NCBI GenBank assembly: GCA_965275915.1
Contig: CBDHYI010000008.1
Coordinates: 992,001 to 1,056,000 of the forward strand
DNA length: 64,000 nt
Source: JBDWFY01 sp965275915
Lineage (GTDB): Bacteria > Pseudomonadota > Alphaproteobacteria > Rhizobiales > Stappiaceae
Reading direction: 5' to 3'
Part shown: positions 17,139 to 25,888 of the stretch, one piece after another
Layout of the letters: each line of letters begins with the position of its first letter
Position numbering within the stretch: position 1 is the first letter of the stretch
Translations under genes and position numbers: made by a program
Notes under the pieces: generated by a model
Databases searched by the model: none
Told to the model about the DNA's origin: nothing
The model's input: the letters and a program-made list of their open reading frames with translations, nothing else

Positions 17139-19340
17139 ATGCGTTTTTATCCTTCATTGTGTGCAGCGCTGCTCCTGATCAGCAGCACCGCTCTGCAGGC
17201 GGCCGAACTCGCCTGGGAAGTTGTCCAGCCCTTCCGTTTTTTGAGATTTCAATCCGATCACCGCATCCATGAACTGGCTTTTGCCGAAGCAGCAAGAGAC
17301 GCTGAATTTTCTGACCGGCGCGTCAGTGCTATGGAGGCGCTTTTGAATGACCCCGACTGGTGGAGCAGGAAACTTGAAAGCATCGATGCTGCACCTGCGG
17401 AGGCCATAGAAGCGATGCGGCAGGAGGAGGGCCGTCAGCCGGAAACGGTTGATCCGCGCCTGGGCTGGTCGTCGCTGCTTCGTATTCGCGAAAACAGCTC
17501 CACAGGCGCCGGTACGTGCTGGAACGCGACGACACAGAGTTTCTTCAACTGTTTCAGCGATCCGGGCAATATATTCGGCGCCAATGACTATATGTTTCCT
17601 CGGCGCCATGTTGTGCGCCTGTCGGTCAAAGACGGCACAGATCCGCAGCCGGCCTGTACGTTCACCGTGACAGGCGGCCTGGTAGAAGGCGCCGGTCTTC
17701 TTGAAGACAATCGATTGGTTCAGTCCCGCGAACTGCCGGAAATTGCCTTTGATGTCTGTCCCGATCAGGTTCTCGCCCGGGTGCCGTTCGAAGGCAGCCT
17801 GACAATTGAAGTCACGTATGACGGCGCGGTGCTTCAGCCTGTGACCGTCAAAGTTCGGGACTTTGTGGTTGCCAGCATGGGCGACTCGTTTGCTTCGGGT
17901 GAGGGCAATCCGGATCTACCGGCAACACTGGATACGCAAAGATCCATTCGTCCACGGTACCGCCCCGATGAAAACGGAACCAAGCTGGCGGATTTTGGCG
18001 TGCCGCGCCGGAAATCGCGAGGCGACGGCACGATTGCGCCGTTCTCCAGTGCGCGCTGGGTGGACCGACGCTGTCACCGATCGATGTACAGTCCCCATGC
18101 CAGGGCGGCCATTGCACTGGCGCTGTCCGGCGATCGGCATCATGCCGTAACCTATGTCAGCTTTGCCTGTTCGGGAGCGGAAATAACGGACGGGGTTTTC
18201 TGGCCTCAGGATGGACGGGAATGTACCACGCGGGGCAGCGCACATGACCGGTTTCTGGAACCGCAAATCGGTGCGCTTGTCGGTGCACTGGGCCAGACCG
18301 TAGGGTCCCCGAAAAACCCCCGATCCTTTCCGAACATGCTGCATCGAAGGGATGCTTTCAACAGATCGCATTTGAGACATGGCAGCGCCCGGGAGATCCG
18401 GAAAAGAAATCAGTTTTGCAACAATTGGCCGGGCTTCAACAAAATCCGCAGAAATCCGCGCTTGCGCACGGCACTGCTGAAACGGGAAATCGATGTTCTT
18501 TTTATCAGTATCGGCGGCAACGACATGGGTTTTGCGCCGCTCGTAACCAGCACGGTTATGACCAGGGGCGCCACCGGCAGTCTGTTCGGAGACCTGATGG
18601 CGCCGGTTTACAGAATGGCTGCCGGCGGTATCTCGCTGGAAGAAGCCAACGAACGCATCGATCATCTCAGCCAGCGGTTCGCCATGCTGGCACTGGCTTT
18701 TGAGCGAAAACTGGAAATCGATGATGCCAGCCGGGTTATCATGTCGCTTTATCCTTCGCCGGCGTTTGATGAGGAGGGCGCGCTGTGCGATTCCGGTCGG
18801 CATGGAATGAATGCCTCACGATTGTTCGATCTTGCCGGGCCGAGCGACGATCACACGCTGGTCACCATCGGCGAGGCGCAAACTGTTGTGGAACGTCTCA
18901 ACGATACGATCCGGCAGCACGGAGCGGCACATGGGTTCACGATCGTGGAGTCTTTTTTGGACAGGTTTAAACCGCACGGCATCTGCGCCGCGGACGCAGG
19001 CGCGGATATCGCGCATGAAAAGCTGGATCTGCCGTTTCGACCCAAGGGGGGCGACACGTGGCGGGTCTTTCATCCGGTCGATGATTTTTACCCCTACGCC
19101 AAACGCCAGCGCTGGTTCCGCACTTTCAACGACTCTTTCCTCCTGATGCAGCACTTCAAAGGCGCCGCTTACGATGAGAAAGCGCGGGATCGGGGAAATG
19201 CCTTCTACTTGGCTTTCAGGACCCTTGGCGGGCCGGTTCATCCCACCGCCGAAGGACACGCAGCGATTGCCGACAGTCTGTACTGTGCGGCGGCGGCAAA
19301 ACTATTGGCCGGTCAGGAGGGGGCCGAGTGCGGGAATTGA
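17139..19340 (+). CDS. Large exported SGNH/GDSL-type hydrolase-like protein
   Basis: A 733-residue protein with a clear Sec signal peptide (MRFYPSLCAALLLISSTALQ). SGNH-hydrolase blocks are recognisable in order: block I GDSFASGEGNP near residue 248 (nucleophile Ser), block III GGNDMGFAP near residue 459, and block V HPTAEGH near residue 701 (catalytic His). The first 240 residues form an unidentified domain, and the blocks are unusually far apart. There are cysteines in short loops (CTFTV, CPDQV, CRHRSMYS-like DRRCHRSM) that suggest disulfides in the periplasm. Lipases and esterases of this class act on acyl or acetyl esters; the substrate is unknown. The ATG at 17139 was preferred to an upstream TTG. 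Confidence 0.7.
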   Translation: MRFYPSLCAALLLISSTALQAAELAWEVVQPFRFLRFQSDHRIHELAFAEAARDAEFSDRRVSAMEALLNDPDWWSRKLESIDAAPAEAIEAMRQEEGRQPETVDPRLGWSSLLRIRENSSTGAGTCWNATTQSFFNCFSDPGNIFGANDYMFPRRHVVRLSVKDGTDPQPACTFTVTGGLVEGAGLLEDNRLVQSRELPEIAFDVCPDQVLARVPFEGSLTIEVTYDGAVLQPVTVKVRDFVVASMGDSFASGEGNPDLPATLDTQRSIRPRYRPDENGTKLADFGVPRRKSRGDGTIAPFSSARWVDRRCHRSMYSPHARAAIALALSGDRHHAVTYVSFACSGAEITDGVFWPQDGRECTTRGSAHDRFLEPQIGALVGALGQTVGSPKNPRSFPNMLHRRDAFNRSHLRHGSAREIRKRNQFCNNWPGFNKIRRNPRLRTALLKREIDVLFISIGGNDMGFAPLVTSTVMTRGATGSLFGDLMAPVYRMAAGGISLEEANERIDHLSQRFAMLALAFERKLEIDDASRVIMSLYPSPAFDEEGALCDSGRHGMNASRLFDLAGPSDDHTLVTIGEAQTVVERLNDTIRQHGAAHGFTIVESFLDRFKPHGICAADAGADIAHEKLDLPFRPKGGDTWRVFHPVDDFYPYAKRQRWFRTFNDSFLLMQHFKGAAYDEKARDRGNAFYLAFRTLGGPVHPTAEGHAAIADSLYCAAAAKLLAGQEGAECGN

Positions 19341-19360
19341 CGGCACCTGCTGAGAACGCA

Positions 19361-20431
19361 TTAATCTAATGCGACGAAATCATTAACCTCATCGATCCAC
19401 TCCTGGTTGAGTTTTTCAATGAGACTTGATTTCGTCGCCGGTGGCAAAAGCGCTTCTGAAGCAGGTTGAGCCAACGGTTCGACATCAAGCAATTCCGTGT
19501 ACCCAAGCGATTCCAAACGCTGCCGTAGTGTCGGATGAGTGTCCTCAGGTTCGAGCTGTTTTTCCCAGGCAATTTTTGCAAACTTTCGGATTGTCATCGG
19601 ATTCCGCAAAGTGCCGATGCGATCTTCGAGCCGCAAGATCGGCGGCGCTGGCGCCTTGATCGCACCTACGAGTTCTTCTTCAATAGGGTTTACGATCTCC
19701 TGTAAGTAAAATTCAATCGCTGCAGCTGTCAGAATATTGGCTCTTGCTTCAATGGGCGCCGATTGACTGGCTGCTGCCGCGCTATCAGCTTCCAACTCTT
19801 GCAGACGGGAGAGAGCCAAGGCTTCCGCATCGAGCCAATTGAGGAAACGGCCAAACAGCAGATGACATACCGCACCAAGCATTGTGTGGTTGGGGTCGGC
19901 GTATTCGAAGAGTGTGTTCGTTGTCCCGACAAATTCCGCGATATTCGCCTGACCGGATGTGTGATTGTGACAATTGTGACCAACTTCGTGCGCGACGACA
20001 GATCGGAGTGCAGAAGAATCGAGGCACATCAAGAGGGGTAATCCAATTGTCATGGTAACCTCTTTGCCCCACAAGCCGGCGAAACGTCGGCGTTCTCCTA
20101 TAGAGGCATTGAGGTCACCATCAATGCACAACAAGCGGCGTTCGTTGGCTTCACCTGCTATTTCATCCCAGGTTGCCCACAACGCCGGCGCGTCCGCTCG
20201 GGTGACGAAATGTCCTTCCTGAGAACCAAGACCGCTGAATAACACCCCAATCAGCAACGCGAAAGAAGTCATGAAGAGCGGAATGACAAGAAGCGCGAGC
20301 GTGAAAAAGAGAAATGGATGCTTGTCCAGGACCAATAGCCAAAGAGCTCCAACCCCGCACGTAATCGCAAAAATGAGAACAGCTGTGTAGCGGCCGAAAG
20401 ACCTGATAACGGCGAGAATAATTTTACGCAT
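19361..20431 (-). CDS. M48 family metallopeptidase, membrane-anchored
   Basis: A 356-residue protein with two N-terminal membrane segments (residues about 12-35 and 38-68) followed by a soluble zinc-peptidase domain. The zinc-binding motif HEVGH is at residues 148-152, with the third-ligand region LQELEAD near residues 211-216, as in M48 (HtpX/Ste24-like) peptidases. It most likely cleaves membrane or envelope proteins. It is convergent with the SGNH gene only 20 bp away, but the opposite orientation argues against an operon. The length is slightly above bacterial HtpX (about 290-300) because of a C-terminal extension of low similarity. Confidence 0.82.
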   Translation of the reverse strand: MRKIILAVIRSFGRYTAVLIFAITCGVGALWLLVLDKHPFLFFTLALLVIPLFMTSFALLIGVLFSGLGSQEGHFVTRADAPALWATWDEIAGEANERRLLCIDGDLNASIGERRRFAGLWGKEVTMTIGLPLLMCLDSSALRSVVAHEVGHNCHNHTSGQANIAEFVGTTNTLFEYADPNHTMLGAVCHLLFGRFLNWLDAEALALSRLQELEADSAAAASQSAPIEARANILTAAAIEFYLQEIVNPIEEELVGAIKAPAPPILRLEDRIGTLRNPMTIRKFAKIAWEKQLEPEDTHPTLRQRLESLGYTELLDVEPLAQPASEALLPPATKSSLIEKLNQEWIDEVNDFVALD

Positions 20432-20590
20432 TTGGATCTGTTAGCAGCCTGAAGAAAAACTGGAATGTGAATTGCGGTGGTAATCGCTCGGGAGCGCAAT
20501 GTCTGAGCAAACGCCGAAGTCGGAAAACTCTTATAAGTTGTATTCTCTTTTTGCAATTTCAGACGCATTTCATAGGATTAGGCGCGGGTA

Positions 20591-21505
20591 CTAATTTTGT
20601 GGAACTATCAGCCGGGCTTCCTCCATCGACCGCTTCAACTCTGACTTCAGCCATGTTTCAAAGTCCCGTACGCATTGAGGATTCCGGCGATGGCGGCCGA
20701 CAACCAGCCAATAGGCAAAGTCGGTCATATAGCGGTCCGGGAATGGGGCTATGAGGCGTTTGAAGCGCAGGGCATCGCAGGCCAGTGTTTCCCAGGCAAG
20801 GAACACGCCCTGTCCGGCAATGGCTGCATCAAGGCACAGCGAGCCATCGGAATAGGTGGGTCCGGGTCCGAGTATGTGTTCGTCAAGGCCGTTGGGTTTG
20901 AGCCAGCTGTTCCAGCTGAACATTTCGCCCGAATCCCGAATGATTGGTACCTTGGCGAGATCGGCGGGCGAGCCGATCTGCTTTGCCAGCGCCGGGCTGC
21001 AAACAGGAAAAACGCGATGATCGAGCAATTTGGTCCAGGATGTCGGGCCCGCTTCACCGCGTACGACCCGAATACAGGCATCGACGTCAGACAGATCCGG
21101 GTCCACCAGGTCTATGGTTGCATCCACACGGATGCGGATCTCCGGGTGCTGTTTGTTGAACCGCTTCAGGCGCCACACCAGCCACTTTTCGGCAAATACG
21201 GGAGCGACGGACACTGTGAGTGTCTTTTCCTCCTGCCGGAGCGCGAGACCAAGACCTGCTGAGAGTTCGCTCATGCCGTTTGTCAGGTGGCGCTGAACGG
21301 TTTCGCCAAGCGGCGTCAATTGCAGTCCCTTCGGCAGCCGTTCAAAGAGTGACCGGCCAACCTGTTGCTCGACTTTCAAGATCTGCTGGCTGACTGCACC
21401 CGGTGTCACGCCGAGTTCGTCCGCCGCCTCACGCAGGGTTCCAAGGCGCCCGACAGCTTCAACGGCACGCAGGCCGCCCAAGTGAATTCGATTGAGATTT
21501 TTCAT
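20591..21505 (-). CDS. LysR-family regulator, GcvA-like
   Basis: A 304-residue LysR protein. The helix-turn-helix is in residues about 10-50 (LRAVEAVGRLGTLREAADELGVTPGAVSQQI), with the GcvA/AmpR-type effector domain after residue 95 (LTVSVAPVFAEKWLVWRLKRF). The phrase LTPLGE at the linker and the SWLKPNG, WETL and AYWLV segments are typical of this subgroup. It is transcribed away from a small frame at 21576-21749, a common layout in Rhizobiales-type genomes. The target and effector are unknown. Confidence 0.9.
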   Translation of the reverse strand: MKNLNRIHLGGLRAVEAVGRLGTLREAADELGVTPGAVSQQILKVEQQVGRSLFERLPKGLQLTPLGETVQRHLTNGMSELSAGLGLALRQEEKTLTVSVAPVFAEKWLVWRLKRFNKQHPEIRIRVDATIDLVDPDLSDVDACIRVVRGEAGPTSWTKLLDHRVFPVCSPALAKQIGSPADLAKVPIIRDSGEMFSWNSWLKPNGLDEHILGPGPTYSDGSLCLDAAIAGQGVFLAWETLACDALRFKRLIAPFPDRYMTDFAYWLVVGRHRRNPQCVRDFETWLKSELKRSMEEARLIVPQN

Positions 21506-21575
21506 ATAGAAAATCTATATCAACATGCAAATAAAGTCGATAAAAACTGGAAAAAACAATTACTATTATGCAGAC

Positions 21576-21749
21576 ATGCTAAAATATATAAGGAAATTAA
21601 TTGATCATATGTCGCGTCGAAACAGGGCTGTCCATCGGGCGGCGACAAAACACTGGTGGCGTGATCCTCTGACCCATCCGGCAGTAAAAAAAATGTCTCG
21701 CGAACAGCTGGCCGATCTGCCGTTTGATGCAAGGGACATATGCGAATAA
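21576..21749 (+). CDS. Small conserved-looking protein divergent from LysR
   Basis: A 57-residue frame starting at 21576, or 46 residues from the ATG at 21609. The C-terminal half (HWWRDPLTHPAVKKMSREQLADLP) has the look of the small DUF1127-type or related proteins often found beside GcvA-like LysR genes, but I cannot name it with confidence. It is basic at the N-terminus (SRRNRAVHRAATKH). The Shine-Dalgarno-like AAGGAAA near 21590 is rather far from either start. The divergent layout suggests control by the LysR gene. Whether it is expressed is uncertain. Confidence 0.45.
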   Translation: MLKYIRKLIDHMSRRNRAVHRAATKHWWRDPLTHPAVKKMSREQLADLPFDARDICE

Positions 21750-21915
21750 CCCGCTTCGAAATTCAGGCGTGAAGACATAGTGTCGGAATGAAAGCCGCTG
21801 TTTGCCGTGCCTGTCCGATTTCGAAAAGACGATCCGATGATTGTCCATGAGACGCCAAGGCTCTTCTTAAAGAGTTGGGCCCTTGATGATTTTGATGCGT
21901 TCGCCCTGACTTGAA

Positions 21916-22308
21916 TTAATGTGTCATCGAACGGCTGAAGCGTGGTTTTAACAGGGCAACCAGCAGCAACAACCAGCCAAGAATGCCCTTTGAGTGTGCC
22001 GACAAGGTGGTGCGGTCCTGAAAAAAGACCAGGTCGGCGAGATATTGCGGCCCCGGCGGTGGAAGAATGACGATCTGCAGCGGCAAGCCGTCAAACAGGA
22101 ACAGATAGTACGTGTAGTAAATCTGCGGCGACAGCCAGACGAAAGCCAGAAACAGTATGATCGCGATGGCAATGCGGACCGAAAGCGGGCGGCTTCCCAT
22201 CATGCGCCAGGCAAGAAGCAGAAGGATGGCTGTCAGGACCAGCGACAGGCCGACAAGTCCGATCTGTCCGGCCTGTGACAGGGTGTAGAACGAGTCGTCC
22301 TGATACAT
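21916..22308 (-). CDS. Hypothetical membrane protein
   Basis: A 130-residue protein with three clear hydrophobic segments (residues about 15-34, 44-63 and 107-120) and a short periplasmic or cytoplasmic loop containing YYTYYLFLFDGLPLQIV. No family is recognised. It is downstream (55 bp) of the DUF3179 gene on the same strand and may be co-transcribed with it. The reading frame has no internal anomalies. Function unknown. Confidence 0.6.
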   Translation of the reverse strand: MYQDDSFYTLSQAGQIGLVGLSLVLTAILLLLAWRMMGSRPLSVRIAIAIILFLAFVWLSPQIYYTYYLFLFDGLPLQIVILPPPGPQYLADLVFFQDRTTLSAHSKGILGWLLLLVALLKPRFSRSMTH

Positions 22309-22363
22309 GAGGCCCGAATTCAGAAGGTGAGCAGGGTATCATTCAGCTTAGCAGATTCGAGCC

Positions 22364-23785
22364 CTAACCCCCATAAAGCGCGCTGTCGAGTCCCAGGTAA
22401 CCGTCCCACGCGAACCAGTAGGCGACGTGGCCGGGCACACGGGGCAGCTTCTGGCCGGCCGGGCCGGTGATAAAATCTTCCGATATCGTCCAAGTGCCGC
22501 CGGGACCGGTCAGCGTGCCGCCATCCTTTCCATTTTTAAAGGTGTTGCCATCCCGCTGATAGGCGCGGACCGTTCGGGTCTTTGCATTGCCCAGCAGCAC
22601 CACGTCGGTGGCACCGACAGTGTCATTGATGACGCGTTTGCGTTTGAAGGCTTTCAGCGGCCAGGCCTTTGCAGCGCCGAATTCCCGGATGCCGAAAACA
22701 AAGTCCTTGCGCTTAACTTTACTTTCGTCGCGGACCGTCGTCGGGAACATCAGATCGGGGCTTGCAAAATAGTCCTTGTAGACAACCCCTGAGCCATAAT
22801 CGCGGTCGTGACCGGTGTCCAGCGAAAGCACTTTTGTATCGGGGTGGGATGTTTTCCAGTCTTTCCAGGCCGTGATCGTTACCGGACGGATTTTCAGTTT
22901 GATACCCGAACTGGTAAGCTCTCCGGAAACCGGCTGGCCGGTAAACTGGTTCCACAGGCTCTTGGTTTCCCGGTCGAACATCAATTTGTTGGACCTGTAC
23001 AGAAATCCCGAAGAGCCGAAGACAAACGGTTTTTTCCGACCCTCGACATGTGTCTCAAACAGGATTCCCGCGCCACAGAGCGTGCAATAGGCGAGGGCGA
23101 CCGGTACACCGCCAATCACCTCGTTGAACATCTCGTGCCAGCCCATGATGCGCAGCGGATAGGCCCTTGCGTCACCATTGATTTCAACACCGAAAACAAG
23201 GTCCTCGTCACGCAGATAGTCTGCCTGTTTAGCCGCAATCAGTTCCGGGTTGTCGAGGGAGGGAATGCCGTCCACCTTTACGCCGCCCCAGGTAATTTCC
23301 TCAAGCCGGATTTTCATCTGATCCCGGCTGGTTGTTCTGGGATTGAAAAACTGCAGGAAGTTCGGATCGATATTGGCAAAAAATCCGAGCTTGATTTCCC
23401 GGTAGCTTTCATGCGGAACGACATCCGGATTGGCTTCCTGCCAGAGCATGGCTTCTTTCCAGGTTCTGAGGTCCTTGCCGGTAATTTTCTTGAGGGCCGT
23501 AACGATTTCCGGGTGGTTCTGGCTGAGGCGCATGTAAAGAACAAGCGTTGGCGCAATGTCGAGTTTGCCGCGTGCGATCAGGTAATCCAACGCCCGTTTT
23601 CGCTCAGCCGGATTGCCCAGAACGACAGAAAGGGACTGGTCCCTGACTTCATCAGTGCCGGTGTGCTGCGCTTCAGGCAGCGGAGCGGGTGCTTTTTGCG
23701 CTTCTGCTCCGTTGGTCAGGATCGGGAGTGAAAATGCGAGTACGGCGCCAAGCAGGGCACGGCTGAGCGGGCGGGGAAATTGCAT
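22364..23785 (-). CDS. DUF3179 domain-containing exported protein
   Basis: A 473-residue protein with a Sec-type signal peptide (RALLGAVLAFSLPILTNGAEA) and the DUF3179 domain: GVEINGDARAYPLRIMGWHE, the cysteine motif YCTLCGAGILF, and SGFLYRSNKLMFDRET with LWNQFTG, between residues about 200 and 330. The function of the family is not established. The CxxC within YCTLCG suggests redox or metal chemistry outside the cytoplasm. About 150 residues precede the domain and carry no recognisable motif. The gene precedes a small membrane protein on the same strand. Family assignment is firm, function open. Confidence 0.85.
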   Translation of the reverse strand: MQFPRPLSRALLGAVLAFSLPILTNGAEAQKAPAPLPEAQHTGTDEVRDQSLSVVLGNPAERKRALDYLIARGKLDIAPTLVLYMRLSQNHPEIVTALKKITGKDLRTWKEAMLWQEANPDVVPHESYREIKLGFFANIDPNFLQFFNPRTTSRDQMKIRLEEITWGGVKVDGIPSLDNPELIAAKQADYLRDEDLVFGVEINGDARAYPLRIMGWHEMFNEVIGGVPVALAYCTLCGAGILFETHVEGRKKPFVFGSSGFLYRSNKLMFDRETKSLWNQFTGQPVSGELTSSGIKLKIRPVTITAWKDWKTSHPDTKVLSLDTGHDRDYGSGVVYKDYFASPDLMFPTTVRDESKVKRKDFVFGIREFGAAKAWPLKAFKRKRVINDTVGATDVVLLGNAKTRTVRAYQRDGNTFKNGKDGGTLTGPGGTWTISEDFITGPAGQKLPRVPGHVAYWFAWDGYLGLDSALYGG

Positions 23786-24133
23786 CTGGTCGTCCTTCGC
23801 TGGTTCCTCAGACTCAATTTAGGACGATGAATTTACAGGCTGAAGCCGCTTCACCCGGATGTGTAGCATCGTGAAGCAAGGTGCACATCCGATGGTCGCC
23901 CAAGCGGATTTTGACAAAAAAGCAGAGAGCCGCTCCGCATCTGGAGCAATTCCCGCGATCCTTGGATCGCGTGAAATGCCCCAACCCTTTATTTTCACGC
24001 GCATCCTTGTCGTGAAGGTGATTCAACCGTCACGGGATACGCTCTAAAAATCGGAGTGGGGCATGTGATCCGCCGAATATTTTAGGGCGTAACCTAGTCA
24101 AGCTGGGGAACACAAAATGAGTGTGAGGACATC
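23786..24133. other. Intergenic region carrying a palindromic element
   Basis: This 348-bp gap holds the promoters of the divergent DUF3179 and fasciclin genes and the palindromic element described separately at 23944-24044. I see no further gene. The bases 24063-24130 form a low-complexity AT-rich segment (CGAATATTTTAGGGCG) before the fasciclin start. Confidence 0.5.
23944..24044. repeat. Palindromic multi-hairpin intergenic element (about 101 bp)
   Basis: The ends pair imperfectly: GAGCAATTCCCG (23944-23955) against CGGGATACGCTC (24033-24044). Inside are three separate hairpins: GCGATCC/GGATCGC (23955-23970), GCGTGAAAT with ATTTTCACGC (around 23969-24000) and CGTGA/TCACG (around 24011-24033). 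No coding capacity is visible. This layout resembles the short palindromic intergenic repeats known from Rhizobiales-type genomes. That family link is from memory and unchecked. It could also shape transcripts of the neighbouring genes. Confidence 0.6.
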
Positions 24134-24619
24134 ATGAAGCTCTTTAGAATTGTAGTTGCCGCAGTCTTTGGCCTGGCGATGACAGCCGCCGCTCTTGCCG
24201 GCGGGAAGAAGGATATCGTTGATACCGCCGTTGAAGCGGGAACGTTTAATACGCTTGTCGCCGCTGTTCAGGCAGCCGATCTGGTTGACACTCTGAAAGG
24301 CGATGGCCCGTTCACAGTCTTCGCTCCCAGCGATGAGGCGTTTGCGAAACTTCCTGCCGGAACGGTTGAAAACCTGCTCAAGCCGGAAAACAAGGATCAG
24401 CTTGTCGCGGTTCTGACCTATCATGTCATTCCCGGCAAAGTGATGTCTGGTGACATCGCCGGGAAAGAAATGAGTGTTGCCACTGTCCAGGGTCAGAACT
24501 TGGACGTCAATGCGACCTCCGGCGTGAAAATCAATGAATCCAATGTGGTAACCGCTGACATCGATACGTCGAACGGCGTTATCCATGTCATCGATACGGT
24601 GTTGTTGCCGAAGTCTTAG
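24134..24619 (+). CDS. Fasciclin (FAS1) domain secreted protein
   Basis: A 161-residue exported protein. The signal peptide is residues 1-22 (MKLFRIVVAAVFGLAMTAAA), followed by a single FAS1 domain with the H1 motif FTVFAPSDEAFAKL and the YH region LTYHVIPGKV and the closing motif GVIHVIDTVLLP. FAS1 domains mediate adhesion or act as periplasmic/surface proteins. Length and architecture are the common single-domain bacterial form. Start at 24134 has GAGGACATC upstream. It is convergent with nagA, with a hairpin between them. Confidence 0.92.
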   Translation: MKLFRIVVAAVFGLAMTAAALAGGKKDIVDTAVEAGTFNTLVAAVQAADLVDTLKGDGPFTVFAPSDEAFAKLPAGTVENLLKPENKDQLVAVLTYHVIPGKVMSGDIAGKEMSVATVQGQNLDVNATSGVKINESNVVTADIDTSNGVIHVIDTVLLPKS

Positions 24620-24668
24620 AGATTGAGGCCCCCAGGTCATCAAACGGCGTGCGACTTGGTGACCTCAG

Positions 24669-24700
24669 CATCCGTCTCATGGCTGCACATGAGGCGGATG
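24669..24700. terminator. Bidirectional terminator-like hairpin between fasciclin and nagA genes
   Basis: CATCCGTCTCAT (24669-24680) pairs with ATGAGGCGGATG (24689-24700) through 12 positions (one T-G) around an 8-base loop. It lies between two convergent genes (stops at 24619 and 24728). The T-tract after it is weak (TTGCACGTTT), so efficiency is uncertain. Confidence 0.6.
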
Positions 24701-24727
24701 TTGCACGTTTATAACAGCCTCTGGGAT

Positions 24728-25888
24728 CTACCGATTGCAGTGAACCAGACGTCCGCCGATCCAGGTCGCTTTGACATGAAACCTGTCATCCAACTCAATG
24801 AAATCCGCATCATATCCCGCCGCTAGTTGTCCCTTTGTTTCAAGACCAAGCGCGGTTGCAGGATAGAGCGATGCCATTCGCAGGGCCTCGTCCGTTGACA
24901 GGCTGACATTTTCGATCAGAAAACGGACCGAGGCGCTCAGATCGATGTCCGCACCGGCGAGGGTCCCGTCATCAAGCGTAAGGCGCCCGTCTTTCCGAAA
25001 GATTGTGCGCCCGTTCAGCTCAAACGTCTTCAGATCCGTTCCTATGGTGGACATGGCATCGCTGACGAGGAAAATGTGTCCCGGACCGGTCTTGGCTCTC
25101 AGCGCTATGTCGATCGCAACCGGGTCGACGTGAAAGCCGTCGGCGATCAGGCCGGCGCTTAAGGCTCCGGTGTGAAGCGTTGCGCCGACAAGTCCCGGAT
25201 CACGGTGATTGAAACCGCTCATGGCGTTGAACAGGTGGGTGGTCATCGTCGCCCCCGCTTGCACATACGGAGTCACATCGTTGCAGGGCGTGTCGGTGTG
25301 ACCAAGACTGACGGTTATTCCGGCCCTGGAGAGCATGGCCACCTGATCGGGCGTCACGCTTTCCGGTGCAACCGTTGTCACCAGATGGTTGAGTTGCTGT
25401 TTGGCCGACAGCAGTCTCTCAACGTCCTCCTGCGCCATCGGGCGCACGAGGTTGCCATCGTGCGCGCCCTTTCGGGCCTGCGACAGATGCGGACCTTCAA
25501 GATGGAGGCCCAGGAAGCCCGGTGCCTGCGCATTTTGACAGGCGATGGCTGCGGCGATTGCCCGCTCCGTGACAGCCGGCGTATCGGTGATCAGAGTCGG
25601 CAGCAGCGCGGTTGTTCCGAATTTGGCGTGGGCGGCGCAGATGGTTCTGATGCCTTCGGCGCTCGGATTCTCATTCAGTAAAACGCCGCCACCGCCGTTG
25701 ACCTGAAGATCGATGAAGCCCGGAGCGATGATGGTTGCCGGTGAATGGTATCTCTGCGCCTCTTCAGGCAGCGTCCCGTGCGGAACGATCCCGGCAATGG
25801 TCCCGTCTTTAACAAGCAATGCATGATTTTCATGCCAGGCTTCGCCATCGAACAGGCGCGGACCCGTTATTGCCGTCATCCCGGTCAT
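24728..25888 (-). CDS. nagA: N-acetylglucosamine-6-phosphate deacetylase
   Basis: A 386-residue metal-dependent amidohydrolase that removes the acetyl group from GlcNAc-6-phosphate, giving glucosamine-6-phosphate for the SIS-type deaminase encoded upstream. Metal ligands and catalytic residues are visible: LHLEGPHL (Glu, residue about 130), SLGHTDTP (His), TTHLFNAMSGF (His) and VSDAMSTIGTD (catalytic Asp). It starts with the usual NagA opening (ITGPRLFDGEAWHENHALLVKDG). The start codon overlaps the SIS gene stop (ATGA), and all three genes nagA, SIS and GntR form one tightly coupled operon transcribed leftward. Length matches the family (about 380). Confidence 0.95.
   Translation of the reverse strand: MTGMTAITGPRLFDGEAWHENHALLVKDGTIAGIVPHGTLPEEAQRYHSPATIIAPGFIDLQVNGGGGVLLNENPSAEGIRTICAAHAKFGTTALLPTLITDTPAVTERAIAAAIACQNAQAPGFLGLHLEGPHLSQARKGAHDGNLVRPMAQEDVERLLSAKQQLNHLVTTVAPESVTPDQVAMLSRAGITVSLGHTDTPCNDVTPYVQAGATMTTHLFNAMSGFNHRDPGLVGATLHTGALSAGLIADGFHVDPVAIDIALRAKTGPGHIFLVSDAMSTIGTDLKTFELNGRTIFRKDGRLTLDDGTLAGADIDLSASVRFLIENVSLSTDEALRMASLYPATALGLETKGQLAAGYDADFIELDDRFHVKATWIGGRLVHCNR

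Noticed and set aside
22808..23731. A 307-residue plus-strand frame over the DUF3179 gene
   Set aside because: It is the complement of a gene with clear domain motifs on the other strand.
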